Source of the DNA: Desulfurococcales archaeon | Lineage (GTDB): Archaea; Thermoproteota; Thermoprotei_A; Sulfolobales; Acidilobaceae | Reading direction: 5' to 3' | Length of the DNA stretch: 39,151 bases | NCBI GenBank assembly: GCA_015521205.1 | Contig: WAOQ01000039.1 | Location: forward strand, 1-39,151 | Part shown: positions 8,925 to 18,774 of the stretch, in pieces | Layout of the letters: every line of letters begins with the position of its first letter | Position numbering within the stretch: the first letter of the stretch is position 1 | Notes under the pieces: model-generated | Told to the model about the DNA's origin: nothing | What the model saw: only the letters and a program-made list of their open reading frames with translations | Databases searched by the model: none | Made by a program: the position numbers and the translations under genes

Positions 8925-10841
8925 ATGTCTAAACTAGTGGATGTACCCCCAACACCCTTTAAAGAGCTATCGGAAAGACTTTTCAAGCTCAAAGTTCCAG
9001 TCCAAGTCCTTAAGCCCGCTGTCGATGTGGACCTTGACGAGGTTCTCTGGAGCGAAGACAGGAACGTCTATGAGATTTTACGGACTAGTGCAACATTAGA
9101 GGAGGCTAGGAGAAGGCTTTTCCAGTATCTGGCAGAAGTGGAATGGGAATACATGACTGGTGTACGCGTTGTACACCCGCTCATCGAGGCACAGGCCAGA
9201 GAGGCCTTAAAGGTATTCAGGAACGTTATTAGTCCCCGGAACGAGGAGTTCACCGGTTTTAGCGCCCTAAGCTATCTCTGGAGGATGGCTCGGGGGGATG
9301 ATAAAGCAAAAGAAGAGGTAGACGAGGGTTTCATACTAGAGTTCAAACACTTGTTAAAGGCCATTAATGGTAGACCAGACATTTACCCGGCCAAATACGC
9401 TGAGGGTCTTCCATATGTAGATTTTAGGAGGATCCACGGCAGACAGGCCGGTATAGCCAGGTCAAACTACCTTGACATGTTAGCTCAGAGGATGTGGGAG
9501 TATCTTAACAAGTATCCTACTGGTCTAGATCCAGAGGTTATCGAGCTGAGGAAGAAAAATAGGGAGCGGATTCTCGAATATTTCGGAGGTAGCGAGGACG
9601 ATTGGTGGGATTATAAATGGCATTTCAAGCATGTTCTGAAGGGTCGTAAGGGACTGTTAGCCCTTAAGGACCTAACCGATCTTCCCGAGGAGTATGAGAG
9701 GAGTATAGAGCTAGCCATACAGTATAAGGTACCCTTCGGTATCACCCCATATTATTTGCACCTCTTCGATCTAGACTCGTCTTGGAGTCCTGTGGACGCG
9801 CAACCCAGAAGCCAGGTGTTGCCGCCGCTGCATACTGTTACAGAGATCATCGCGCATAGGGATGAGAGGGAATACTACTTTGACTTTATGGGCGAGCACG
9901 ACACTAGTCCCCACCCACTTATAACCCGCAGATACCCCATGGTTGCCATCATCAAGGCCTCCAACACTTGTCCACAAATCTGTGTATACTGCCAGAGGAA
10001 CTGGGAGATAGAGACGGCACTCGACCCGAGGGGTGTGCCTTCCAAGAAGAACATAGATGATGCCATCGACTGGTTCGCCAATCACCCTGAGATTAAAGAC
10101 GTCCTTATCACCGGTGGCGACCCGTTCATCCTGAACGATGACTTCCTGGAGCACATTGTTAGGAGACTCGCAGAGCTTGACCATGTGATGCATATAAGGA
10201 TAGGTACTCGAGTACCGGTAACGGTGCCTATGAGGATCACAGATGAGATAGCTGAAGCTCTAGGAAGCTATGTTGAGCCTGGTAAGAGGAATGTTACTAT
10301 CGTGACACATGTAGAGTCTGCCAGCGAAGTCACGCCCGAGATGGGGAAGGCAGTAGAGAGGATTAAGAAGAATAAGATGTACGTCTATAACCAGCAGGTC
10401 TTCACCTTCTGGGTTAGTAGGAGGTTCGAAACCGTTAAGCTTAGGATCGCTCTCAAGAAGGTGGGCATTGACCCGTACTATAGCTTCTACACTAAGGGCA
10501 AGTGGGAGACTAAGGACTACGTTATACCTGTAGCACGTATACTTCAAGAGAGGAAAGAGGAAGCAAGGCTTCTACCTGGAACCTTCAGAACAGACGAGCC
10601 CGTGTTCAACGTGCCCAGACTTGGAAAGAACCATGTCAGGGCTTGGCAAGACCACGAGCTCATAATGATACGGCCCGATGGTAGGAGAGTTTATCTCTGG
10701 CACCCGTGGGAGAAGAACATACAGATCGTTGATCCCTATGTCTATACTGACATCGTCTCGATAAGGATGTACCTGGATAAGCTGAAAGAAGTCTACGGCG
10801 AGGATCCCGAGGACTACAAGAGCATCTGGTACTACTACTAA
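8925..10841 (+). CDS. KamA (lysine 2,3-aminomutase)-family radical SAM protein with long N-terminal extension
   Basis: Radical SAM motif CPQICVYC (CxxxCxxC), ITGGDPFILNDDFLEHIVRRLAEL, RIGTRVPVTVPMRIT, VTHVESASEVTPE, VYNQQVFTF; SD GAGGGTGACC before ATG 8925. Confidence 0.88.
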   Translation: MSKLVDVPPTPFKELSERLFKLKVPVQVLKPAVDVDLDEVLWSEDRNVYEILRTSATLEEARRRLFQYLAEVEWEYMTGVRVVHPLIEAQAREALKVFRNVISPRNEEFTGFSALSYLWRMARGDDKAKEEVDEGFILEFKHLLKAINGRPDIYPAKYAEGLPYVDFRRIHGRQAGIARSNYLDMLAQRMWEYLNKYPTGLDPEVIELRKKNRERILEYFGGSEDDWWDYKWHFKHVLKGRKGLLALKDLTDLPEEYERSIELAIQYKVPFGITPYYLHLFDLDSSWSPVDAQPRSQVLPPLHTVTEIIAHRDEREYYFDFMGEHDTSPHPLITRRYPMVAIIKASNTCPQICVYCQRNWEIETALDPRGVPSKKNIDDAIDWFANHPEIKDVLITGGDPFILNDDFLEHIVRRLAELDHVMHIRIGTRVPVTVPMRITDEIAEALGSYVEPGKRNVTIVTHVESASEVTPEMGKAVERIKKNKMYVYNQQVFTFWVSRRFETVKLRIALKKVGIDPYYSFYTKGKWETKDYVIPVARILQERKEEARLLPGTFRTDEPVFNVPRLGKNHVRAWQDHELIMIRPDGRRVYLWHPWEKNIQIVDPYVYTDIVSIRMYLDKLKEVYGEDPEDYKSIWYYY

Positions 10842-11007
10842 ACCAAACCCTTAATCTTTTTGTTCCTATTCTGTGAACTATTTTTATCTACACCAAACAT
10901 TTTTCTATTCATACACGGCTGACCCTCCCTAATATCCCGGCATTAAGGTTCAGCTTGACCTGCCTGTTACCCGTCTTCCTGCCGGGAACGTATGGGGTGC
11001 TGCATAG

Positions 11008-13653
11008 TTGAGGTTAACACGTAAAGTGAGGATCGCTATTGGAGCGCTGTTTCTCTTAATTTCACTAATAGCAGTTGCCGCCCCCTTGACAATGCAACCG
11101 GCATACCAATATACCCTAGATACATTCCATGGTTTATGGTATGAACCTGTTAGATCTCATCTCCGAGCCGCCGATATCGATATAGAAGGGCTCCAAGGCG
11201 ATGTCCAGGTATATTACGACTCCCATGGCATACCACACATTTTCGCAGAACACGAGTACGATGCGTTCATGGTTTACGGTTGGATACAAGCAAGCCAACG
11301 GTTCTTCGAGATGGACCTGGAACGCCGGCTGGTCTATGGTAGGCTGTCAGAGCTGGTGGGGGAAGACGCTCTAAAGACAGATATGTTCATGAGAAACCTA
11401 CAACTCTACGTGTCAGTAAATGAAAGTTATAATTTGCTAAGACAAATGGCGGCAACAGACCCCGTGGTTGCTAAGACACTTGAAGCATTGAAGGCGTTTA
11501 CACGTGGTGTCAACGAGTATCTAAGAACCCACGATCCGTCCATAGAATATCAACTCCTCGGTGTTAAGCCGGAACCATGGAGTGTAAGGGACTCTATAGC
11601 GGTCGCTAAACTCATAACGTACCAGTTGGCATTCGATACCAGCGACGTTGATCGTCTCTTCCTAACATACACGGTGGGACTCGATATAATAGCGCGCCTA
11701 AAACTCGACACGCAACCCTACAACGAGCCTATCATTAAGGGAGACAGCTACAAGGACTATATCGATGATTTCATGGGATATTCCTTCGCATACCCAGGCT
11801 ACAGGTATATAGACCCCTTCCAGGTGCCGATTAATACCACTGAAAAATCCTTCACGGGTGCTCCTACAGGCGGTCCCCTCGGCGTTAGAGGAGCCAACAT
11901 GGATTGGGCACCTCCCTACCGCCAGTTCATGGGAGCATCTAATAACTGGATGGTCTCCGGGACAGTATCCGAGACAGGGAAACCCGTGCTTCTTAACGAC
12001 CCCCACCTAACACTGACAGCTCCCCCCGTATGGTTCGAAGCACATCTAGTAGCGCAAGATACGGGGCTAAACGTTTACGGAGTGTCATTTCCAGGTATAC
12101 CCTTCATAGTTATAGGGCGTACAGAACATGCGGCCTGGGGGGACACCGACTCCTTTATCGATACTATAGACTGGTACTACTATGTGTGGGATAATGATGG
12201 ACGATATTATTACAATGGCTCTTGGATCGAGCCTCAAAAGGTTGTTGAGAAGATCCGGGTCAGGCACGGAGACCACTTTGAAATCGTAAACTTCACGGTA
12301 TACAAGACCGTGCATGGACCCATCTTCACCCGCCAATACGGAAACGTGAACATGAGCTTCGCGATGAGGTGGACTGGGCTCGAGCCCAGTCTGGTTGCAG
12401 TGTGGGCTTACGCTATAAACCATGCAGAAAGTATATTTGATTATGCTAGGGCTCAACAGTATTTTGATGCACCAATACAAAACATGATCGTCGCCGATGA
12501 CCAGGGGAATATACTATATTCTCCCACAGGGCTTATACCAGTGCGAAACCCCATACCCGTTCTGGTTAAGGGTGGAGTACGGGTTGTTAACTATGGATTG
12601 CTACCGTTTAATGGTAGTGCCGGTGAGGGTGAGTGGGTTGGTTATGTGGATTATCCATATATCCCGAGGCTTCTTAACCCGCCTGAGGGTTATGTGATAA
12701 CCGCTAATAACAGGATATTATCCTACGGAGAGTATCCCTTCGAACTGCAGAGCTATTATTGTGACTCTTATAGGTATGAAAGAATAGCGGAGATGATGAA
12801 TTCGTCTCTCGGCGATGGAGTGGTATCTATTGACGAGTTGAAGACTATGCAACTCGACGTAACAAGTGTTGCGATGAGGGAGATAGTTCCTAAATTGATC
12901 TCGCTGGTCTCTACGATTACGAATTTCCCTCCTGAGGCGAGACAGGCTCTTGCACTATTAAGTAATTGGGATTATAAGATGGATGCCGATAGGCCTGAAC
13001 CTGCTATAGCGTTTCTCTGGGTTTTACTTGTACATTATGACATGTGGTATCCCTTGCTTAACGCGTCTAGTGTCCCGATGGACTACTGTTTAGCCAAAGC
13101 CGAGGTTACTAGCTATATTCTTGACCGCCTAGCGGCTGGGGATCCATATATGATCAACGTGTTCACAGGTGAGGATCCAGACAAGTTCGTGGCGAGAAGA
13201 TTAGTTGAGGCAATACAAATGTTATCAGCATTCTATAACAACAAGCCGATACAAGAATGGAGATGGGGACAACTACACTACTACAAGTTTACCAATCCTA
13301 TCTTCGGGCAAGTACTCCCGTGGTTTGCCTACCCGGAGAAACCGGCTAACGGAGGCCCCTACACCATCAACGTAGCTCCCCAGAGACCAGATGATCCTAG
13401 AAAGTCGCTTCCACCGGTGGCCCATGGGCCAAGCATACGTTTTGTAGCACCTCTCGGAACAGAAGAAGCGGGCTGGCTTATGACTCCTGGCGGGGAGAAT
13501 GGCAACCCGCTAAGTGATCATTTCGAGGACCTATACTTGGAGTGGGTTAACTGGCAATATCATACTATAGCAATGCCCTCCGAGCCTGATGGTTTGCCGG
13601 GAACTCCCGAGAGCGATTACATTATACAGGTATTCCATCCGTCTGGGGGGTGA
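11008..13653 (+). CDS. penicillin acylase (Ntn-hydrolase) family protein, secreted or membrane-anchored
   Basis: TTG start; N-terminal hydrophobic signal; VQVYYDSHGIPHIFAEHEYDAFMVYGWIQASQRFFEMDLERR; candidate Ntn nucleophile Ser in FMGASNNWMVSGTVSETGKPVLLNDPHL. Confidence 0.92.
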   Translation: MRLTRKVRIAIGALFLLISLIAVAAPLTMQPAYQYTLDTFHGLWYEPVRSHLRAADIDIEGLQGDVQVYYDSHGIPHIFAEHEYDAFMVYGWIQASQRFFEMDLERRLVYGRLSELVGEDALKTDMFMRNLQLYVSVNESYNLLRQMAATDPVVAKTLEALKAFTRGVNEYLRTHDPSIEYQLLGVKPEPWSVRDSIAVAKLITYQLAFDTSDVDRLFLTYTVGLDIIARLKLDTQPYNEPIIKGDSYKDYIDDFMGYSFAYPGYRYIDPFQVPINTTEKSFTGAPTGGPLGVRGANMDWAPPYRQFMGASNNWMVSGTVSETGKPVLLNDPHLTLTAPPVWFEAHLVAQDTGLNVYGVSFPGIPFIVIGRTEHAAWGDTDSFIDTIDWYYYVWDNDGRYYYNGSWIEPQKVVEKIRVRHGDHFEIVNFTVYKTVHGPIFTRQYGNVNMSFAMRWTGLEPSLVAVWAYAINHAESIFDYARAQQYFDAPIQNMIVADDQGNILYSPTGLIPVRNPIPVLVKGGVRVVNYGLLPFNGSAGEGEWVGYVDYPYIPRLLNPPEGYVITANNRILSYGEYPFELQSYYCDSYRYERIAEMMNSSLGDGVVSIDELKTMQLDVTSVAMREIVPKLISLVSTITNFPPEARQALALLSNWDYKMDADRPEPAIAFLWVLLVHYDMWYPLLNASSVPMDYCLAKAEVTSYILDRLAAGDPYMINVFTGEDPDKFVARRLVEAIQMLSAFYNNKPIQEWRWGQLHYYKFTNPIFGQVLPWFAYPEKPANGGPYTINVAPQRPDDPRKSLPPVAHGPSIRFVAPLGTEEAGWLMTPGGENGNPLSDHFEDLYLEWVNWQYHTIAMPSEPDGLPGTPESDYIIQVFHPSGG

Positions 13654-13659
13654 CCCGCG

Positions 13660-14055
13660 GTGGAGAGAAGAAACGCATGGGATATCTATCAAAGCCTAGG
13701 CCTGGGATCCTATGTCATGGCAGGACTGGCAGGCTATTATATCGGCGGCCTCACCATAGAAACACATATGGCAAACAGTATAGCTTCACTGCTGGCAGGC
13801 ATCTTCATCGGACTCTCGACATGGAAGTTGAAAAGAGTCACTATAGCAGCCATCCTCACAGGACTGCTCGGACCCGGACTACTCTTCTTGGCAAGAATGC
13901 TAGACGCGCCAAACATGCTCCGCCTATCCATAACTGGTGCAATGTTCATACTACCATGGCTATACTCGTTCCTGGTGATATTATTATCATCAATAGGCAT
14001 GAGTATACTGTGGTGGAGCCTCCTAGAGGATAAGCTAAGCAAATATTATCACTAA
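13660..14055 (+). CDS. predicted membrane protein, 131 aa
   Basis: GTG start 6 bp after the acylase stop; at least 3 hydrophobic segments (SYVMAGLAGYYIGGL, SIASLLAGIFIGLS, LYSFLVILLSSIGMSILWW). Confidence 0.7.
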   Translation: MERRNAWDIYQSLGLGSYVMAGLAGYYIGGLTIETHMANSIASLLAGIFIGLSTWKLKRVTIAAILTGLLGPGLLFLARMLDAPNMLRLSITGAMFILPWLYSFLVILLSSIGMSILWWSLLEDKLSKYYH

Positions 14056-14133
14056 ACCCCACGTTTTCTCTATCCCCATCTTTTTCAACTCCCCGCCCCA
14101 ACGTCTTCCCGTGGAAGAGGAGAGGATGAGTAT

Positions 14134-15795
14134 ATGGAGTACATCAGGAAAATCCTGAAGAGAATCGATGGAAGAGGCTATAAAGCATACAAGGAATTAG
14201 AAGGTGAAAAATATCATTCAGGGAATGTAGAGATCAGGATAGCAAAGATTCAAGGAGATCCCTTCGCCACGCCCAGCATCATAGAGGCGAAAACAGGTAT
14301 TTCAGACATTCTTAGACCCGTCGATGAGGGATGGTCTCGAGCCCTCTCTGACTTGGCGTCTCGAATCCTCCACCGTGTTACACGTAGATACACGCGGAAA
14401 TGCGGTACTGCAAGTAGCTGCGAGATATCTACTCCTAGGCCAGGACCTTGGATACTCGTAAGGAGCCAAGCAGAGGTGGTTGACAAAAATCTTTTACTAC
14501 GTGTTTATGCAGGCCTGCCAGCCGATGGTAGACGTGTTAAGGGACGGGAAGCGGAGCGACTCCTCCTCGAAGCATTGCCAAGGGTTTTTGGCGAGGTTTC
14601 AGAATGGTTTGAGTCTCATACGGATGAGGCTCTTAGGCATGTGCACATAAGCCTAGACCAGGATGCATTAAGGAGTTGGCTCTATGATAACGGTTATGTA
14701 GCATTCATACGTGATGGTGCTATCCTGCCGAGAGAGAGTAGTTTGAGCCAGAGACCTCTGGAGAATGCTATTAGATTTGAGAGTCCATCCGAGTTAAGGG
14801 TTTCCGTCGACCTACCATATGCTGGCACAGTCCACGGTCTTGCACTTGGCGGTGGCGTCAACGTTGTAACAGGTGGCGGGTTCCACGGTAAAACAACGCT
14901 GATTGAGGCGATACAAGATGGTATCTATAACCACGTTGAGGGGGATGGAAGAGAGTATGTTGTAGCGTTGAGAGAGACGTTCCTAGTTAGAGCTGAAGAT
15001 GGTAGGATTGTGACAAGTGTAGATATTTCCCCGATGATCGAGAGGTTGCCGTGGGGTAGGGATACGCGTGGTTTCTCAACACTTGATGCCAGTGGCTCGA
15101 CTAGCATGGCGGCTAGCATTGTTGAGGCGATACAACTCGGTGCCAAGCTATTGTTGATAGATGAGGATACTAGTGCTACGAATCTCTTGTACAAAGATGC
15201 TTTTATGAGTAAACTTATACCGGATGACCCTTTGATTCCCCTTACATTAACGGCTAGGTCGTTGGCTAGAAGACTCGGTGTCTCTCTTATTATAGTGGCG
15301 GGGGCTTCTTCAGCGTTTATACCGTTGTCTGACCAGATCGTTTTAATGAGAAAGTATAAACCGTACATACCAGATGTCAACGGTAATAATGGTCTCCCAG
15401 CAAGTCCTCCCGAAAAACCTTTCAGGAAACCTGCAGATAGAGTCATTACTCGTGTTCCTGAGTATGATAAGGTCAAGGTTATCGTTGGCAAAGCGGTTTT
15501 CAAATCACGCGGTCGTATTCAGGAGATCGACCTACGCCTTAACCCTAGGTTCGTAGAAGCGGGACAAGCCAGAATGGCTGTTGGAATGTTGAAGTACTTG
15601 GCACGTAAACGTCGCAAGGGCTTAGCTTATGATTTGGTAGGAGAACTAGAGAATATATGGATGAAAGATCGGTTTAGAGGTTTCTTCCGAGTTATCTCCC
15701 CAGACCTTACATTCGTTTATCCTGAGGATGCCTTGTGGATGGCTAATAGGCTTTTAGGATTAGAGGCTGAGGTATTGCTTCCCAGTATTCTATAG
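14134..15795 (+). CDS. predicted ATPase of the ABC class (COG3044-like)
   Basis: LALGGGVNVVTGGGFHGKTTLIEAIQDGIYNHVEGDGREYVV (Walker A), KLLLIDEDTSATNLLYKD (Walker B), PLTLTARSLARRLGVSLIIVAGASSAFIPLSDQIVLM. Confidence 0.88.
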   Translation: MEYIRKILKRIDGRGYKAYKELEGEKYHSGNVEIRIAKIQGDPFATPSIIEAKTGISDILRPVDEGWSRALSDLASRILHRVTRRYTRKCGTASSCEISTPRPGPWILVRSQAEVVDKNLLLRVYAGLPADGRRVKGREAERLLLEALPRVFGEVSEWFESHTDEALRHVHISLDQDALRSWLYDNGYVAFIRDGAILPRESSLSQRPLENAIRFESPSELRVSVDLPYAGTVHGLALGGGVNVVTGGGFHGKTTLIEAIQDGIYNHVEGDGREYVVALRETFLVRAEDGRIVTSVDISPMIERLPWGRDTRGFSTLDASGSTSMAASIVEAIQLGAKLLLIDEDTSATNLLYKDAFMSKLIPDDPLIPLTLTARSLARRLGVSLIIVAGASSAFIPLSDQIVLMRKYKPYIPDVNGNNGLPASPPEKPFRKPADRVITRVPEYDKVKVIVGKAVFKSRGRIQEIDLRLNPRFVEAGQARMAVGMLKYLARKRRKGLAYDLVGELENIWMKDRFRGFFRVISPDLTFVYPEDALWMANRLLGLEAEVLLPSIL

Positions 15796-15831
15796 AAGTA
15801 GATAAAAATCCTGTTTTCGCTATTATGCTAT

Positions 15832-16254
15832 GTGCCGGAGGGGTTAACCTTGTGTGAAAACCTTCGTGAAACAACTGTTGGCGAGCTTGTCAATAAAGCG
15901 AAGGATATCATTAAGGCCGATCCCGGGATGACCGTGCTTGAAGCTGCTAAGCTTATGGCTGCTAAAAACGTCGGGATTCTCCCCGTGATCGGTGAGGATG
16001 GCAAACTCCTTGGGATGCTCTCCGAGAGAGATATTGTGCATAGGGTCGTTGCCTTGGAAAAAGAGCCTTCTGAAAGCGTAGTTGTGGATGCAATGACACC
16101 GGATCCTGTATCAGTCAAGCCTAGCACAACGTTGGAAGATGCTCTATGCCTTATGTCCCAGCTACGTGTGAGGCATCTCTTAGTGGTCGACGATGCCGGG
16201 AAACCCCTAGGAATTGTCAGTATTAGAGACATAATGAAATGCAAGACCTATTAG
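15832..16254 (+). CDS. CBS-domain pair protein
   Basis: Two CBS repeats: TVLEAAKLMAAKNVGILPVIGEDGKLLGMLSERDIV and TLEDALCLMSQLRVRHLLVVDDAGKPLGIVSIRDIM. Confidence 0.9.
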   Translation: MPEGLTLCENLRETTVGELVNKAKDIIKADPGMTVLEAAKLMAAKNVGILPVIGEDGKLLGMLSERDIVHRVVALEKEPSESVVVDAMTPDPVSVKPSTTLEDALCLMSQLRVRHLLVVDDAGKPLGIVSIRDIMKCKTY

Positions 16255-16345
16255 GCACGCTTGGATCTAGATATTAATAGTTTTAATCTCTCAGGTTTAA
16301 CCAACCAAAAACACTGGGAACTCCAGGTCAAGGGAGAACGAGACC

Positions 16346-16852
16346 TTGAGCGGGACACAGATTTTCGAAGGTGAGATCTGGAGAGAGGTTTTTGAGAAGG
16401 CCACGGAGATTTACAAGAGGCTCCTCAAAAATCCTCATGGATGGGAGCGTGTCAAACTCGCGTTGGCCGAGGCAATCGCCGAAACTATCCTTAAGTATTT
16501 CAAAACAATTGAGAGGATAGCGTTTACTAATCTCTCGGGCGGCGAATGTGCTAGTGACATGAGACCTAGCCTTGATATCGATTTGCTTGTACTTGTGGAG
16601 AGTCCTGCAGAAGAATATGCGCTCAAAAGCCTTGAGAACGTTCTCGATAACGCGCTTAAGGAGGCCTTCATCTATACTACTGGTTACAAGGTGTACAGGG
16701 AGCTCTCCAAGATCTATAGGAGAGGCCTCCACCATGATCTTCTAGAACTACATGTAAACGATGAGTACGCCAAGATGGGAGCGGGTAGTTGTCCACCCAT
16801 AGTAATCTATTCTAGGGATCGCGAAAAAAGGAAGTCGAAAGAGGATTGGTAG
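16346..16852 (+). CDS. nucleotidyltransferase-like protein
   Basis: TTG start; SGGECASDMRPSLDIDLLVLVES followed by HHDLLELHVND resembles the DxD and third Asp of minimal Pol-beta-type NTases; signature is atypical. Confidence 0.5.
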   Translation: MSGTQIFEGEIWREVFEKATEIYKRLLKNPHGWERVKLALAEAIAETILKYFKTIERIAFTNLSGGECASDMRPSLDIDLLVLVESPAEEYALKSLENVLDNALKEAFIYTTGYKVYRELSKIYRRGLHHDLLELHVNDEYAKMGAGSCPPIVIYSRDREKRKSKEDW

Positions 16853-16891
16853 CCCCCTTCTCCTGGGAGGTTTTTACGGTTGCCTGAGACT

Positions 16892-18025
16892 TTAAAACAT
16901 ATCTTTAACCATTTTTGCGAGTCTCTTATTTACCTCTAGATCACCATGGGTGGCTATCATTACCCCTGAAACCCAGGGTTTGGAAAGAATTTCTTCGACT
17001 TGTTTGACGGTGTATTGCATAGAATATTCTATTCCCTTTCTTTGAAGACCCTCTATAAGGCTAGATGGTATTTTGATCCTAGCTTTTTCATGTAGCATTA
17101 ATGCCTCGCTCGGAGTTCGCACCACCATCACCGTGGGGATGAAATATAGCATGCCAGCCTTTCCAAGCACTATGCTTCTTGCCTCCTTCACCTTTTCAAG
17201 GTCGCTGGGATGTAATACTGGTTGAGTAAAAACGATCTCGGCCCCCGCTCTCTTCTTTGCCACAAGTCTGGCTATCTCGTGCGAGATCGGTGTTGCATGG
17301 GAGTTAAACGCAACGGCCACAGAGAATGTCGGTACCTCCTTTATCTTTCCCCCCATATAGTCCAGGCCGTGGTCTCGTAGTAAGCGTAGCATGTATACCA
17401 GTCTAACCGAGTCTAGGTCAAATACGGGTTTCGTCTTTCCAGCCATGAAGCCCGGCCAGTCGCCCGTTAGAGCCAGGAAGCCGTCTACTCTTAGCCATAG
17501 GGATCCTATAGCTAGGCTCGTCAGGGCAGCCCTGTTCCTATCTTTGGATGAGATGTGTGTGACTATGATTTCTTCGAAATTGTTCATACGTAGGAGTGCA
17601 AGCGCCGCGAGAGGATCTGCCTGGACACGTCCTAGCGGGTTATCTGTTATCGTGTACCCGTCTACTATCCTCTTGAAGTAACCAGCCTGTTCTAGTAGTC
17701 TTCTCCCGGTCCCCCTTCTACTGGGTTCGAGTTCTAGGAAAAGCAGTTTGTTACCGTCCTCTAGTTGACGGAGTATACGGGGTTTCTCCGCCGGGTTCGG
17801 GGGGAGCCCCTTTTTGATCATTCCCGGCCCGATAATCGGGTTTTCTATGTGTTTTGTATCGGCCTGTATGTATGGGCATTGTCTCCCGTCGACTTCGCAT
17901 AACCCATCGCGTACACCGCCGCACGGCCCGTTTACCATCCTTTTTGGGCATCCGGTTTGCAATTCTTTCCCAGTCAATTCTGTCCAGCACCCCACGGTCT
18001 GGAATGATTCACTATTCTCTAGCAT
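16892..18025 (-). CDS. MTHFR C-terminal (MetV-like, Cys-rich) domain fused upstream of a MetF-like TIM barrel
   Basis: N-terminal TGCPKRMVNGPCGGVRDGLCEVDGRQCPYIQ, then LLFLELEPSRRGTGRRLLEQAGYFKRIVDGYTITDNPLGRVQADPLAALALLR and WLRVDGFLALTGDWPG. Confidence 0.82.
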   Translation of the reverse strand: MLENSESFQTVGCWTELTGKELQTGCPKRMVNGPCGGVRDGLCEVDGRQCPYIQADTKHIENPIIGPGMIKKGLPPNPAEKPRILRQLEDGNKLLFLELEPSRRGTGRRLLEQAGYFKRIVDGYTITDNPLGRVQADPLAALALLRMNNFEEIIVTHISSKDRNRAALTSLAIGSLWLRVDGFLALTGDWPGFMAGKTKPVFDLDSVRLVYMLRLLRDHGLDYMGGKIKEVPTFSVAVAFNSHATPISHEIARLVAKKRAGAEIVFTQPVLHPSDLEKVKEARSIVLGKAGMLYFIPTVMVVRTPSEALMLHEKARIKIPSSLIEGLQRKGIEYSMQYTVKQVEEILSKPWVSGVMIATHGDLEVNKRLAKMVKDMF

Positions 18026-18774
18026 ACTTTATAGGAGTCTCCATCTCGAGCTGGTAGAATGTGGGTCAGGTTAGCGGTCTTCTCCTCAGCTTCTCGTGCC
18101 GAGGAGCCTGTTAGGTGGTAGAGTATTCCTAGCCGAGCTGGCTGTACCTGCTGTATGGCTGAGACTACTGTAGAGTGTCCCGTGAATTCTTCGTATTGTG
18201 AATATCTGGTCTCGAGTGTTGCTTCGTGTATGGCGAGTTCGGCTTTTTCAGCGTGTTCTCGGAAAACAGTTGTTGGCGAGGTGTCGCCGCTCACGAGGAT
18301 TGTGGCGTCGTCGTAGGTTATCGCTATAGAGTGTGCGGGGACAGTGTGTTTTGCTGGGAGGAATGTTATTTTTAGTCGAGGTGTGATCCCGATTGTTTCT
18401 CCGGGAGCCGGGTATTTTTCAACCTTTATTTCTGGGGGTAGAGGAGAGCCTGTTATCACTGCTATCTTTCTTAGGCTTATAAGCGTGTCCAAAACATCTT
18501 GACCAGCTATTACGCGGAATGGTCGGGGCCCCTTCTTAAATCCTTGGTAGAACAATGCTAGCCCCGCGGATAACGTGTGATCTGCATGTCTATGGGTGAA
18601 AAGATGGAGCGGCTCATCGAGGCTTACACCGAGCGATGCCAGGGCTTTTATTGTACAAGTACCATAGTCTAGGACAATATACTCGTCGGGCGTGAGAATT
18701 ATTAGGCTACTTGTGCATCTTCCAGGGCTGTACGCCGATCCGGAGCCCACCATTAAGACTTCTGTACAGGACAA
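18019..18774 (-). CDS. MBL-fold metallo-hydrolase (RNase Z-like)
   Basis: LFTHRHADHTLSAGLALF (HxHxDH), TFLPAKHTVPAHSIAITYDDATILVSGDTSP, EEFTGHSTV; overlaps the downstream gene by 7 bp. Confidence 0.85.
   Translation of the reverse strand: MSCTEVLMVGSGSAYSPGRCTSSLIILTPDEYIVLDYGTCTIKALASLGVSLDEPLHLFTHRHADHTLSAGLALFYQGFKKGPRPFRVIAGQDVLDTLISLRKIAVITGSPLPPEIKVEKYPAPGETIGITPRLKITFLPAKHTVPAHSIAITYDDATILVSGDTSPTTVFREHAEKAELAIHEATLETRYSQYEEFTGHSTVVSAIQQVQPARLGILYHLTGSSAREAEEKTANLTHILPARDGDSYKVC

Noticed and set aside
13650-14033. 127-aa + strand ORF overlapping the membrane protein
   Set aside because: Out-of-frame shadow of the 13660..14055 hydrophobic ORF; His/Arg-rich and not protein-like.
14925-15503. 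192-aa antisense ORF
   Set aside because: Antisense to the ABC-class ATPase; no motifs or start context.
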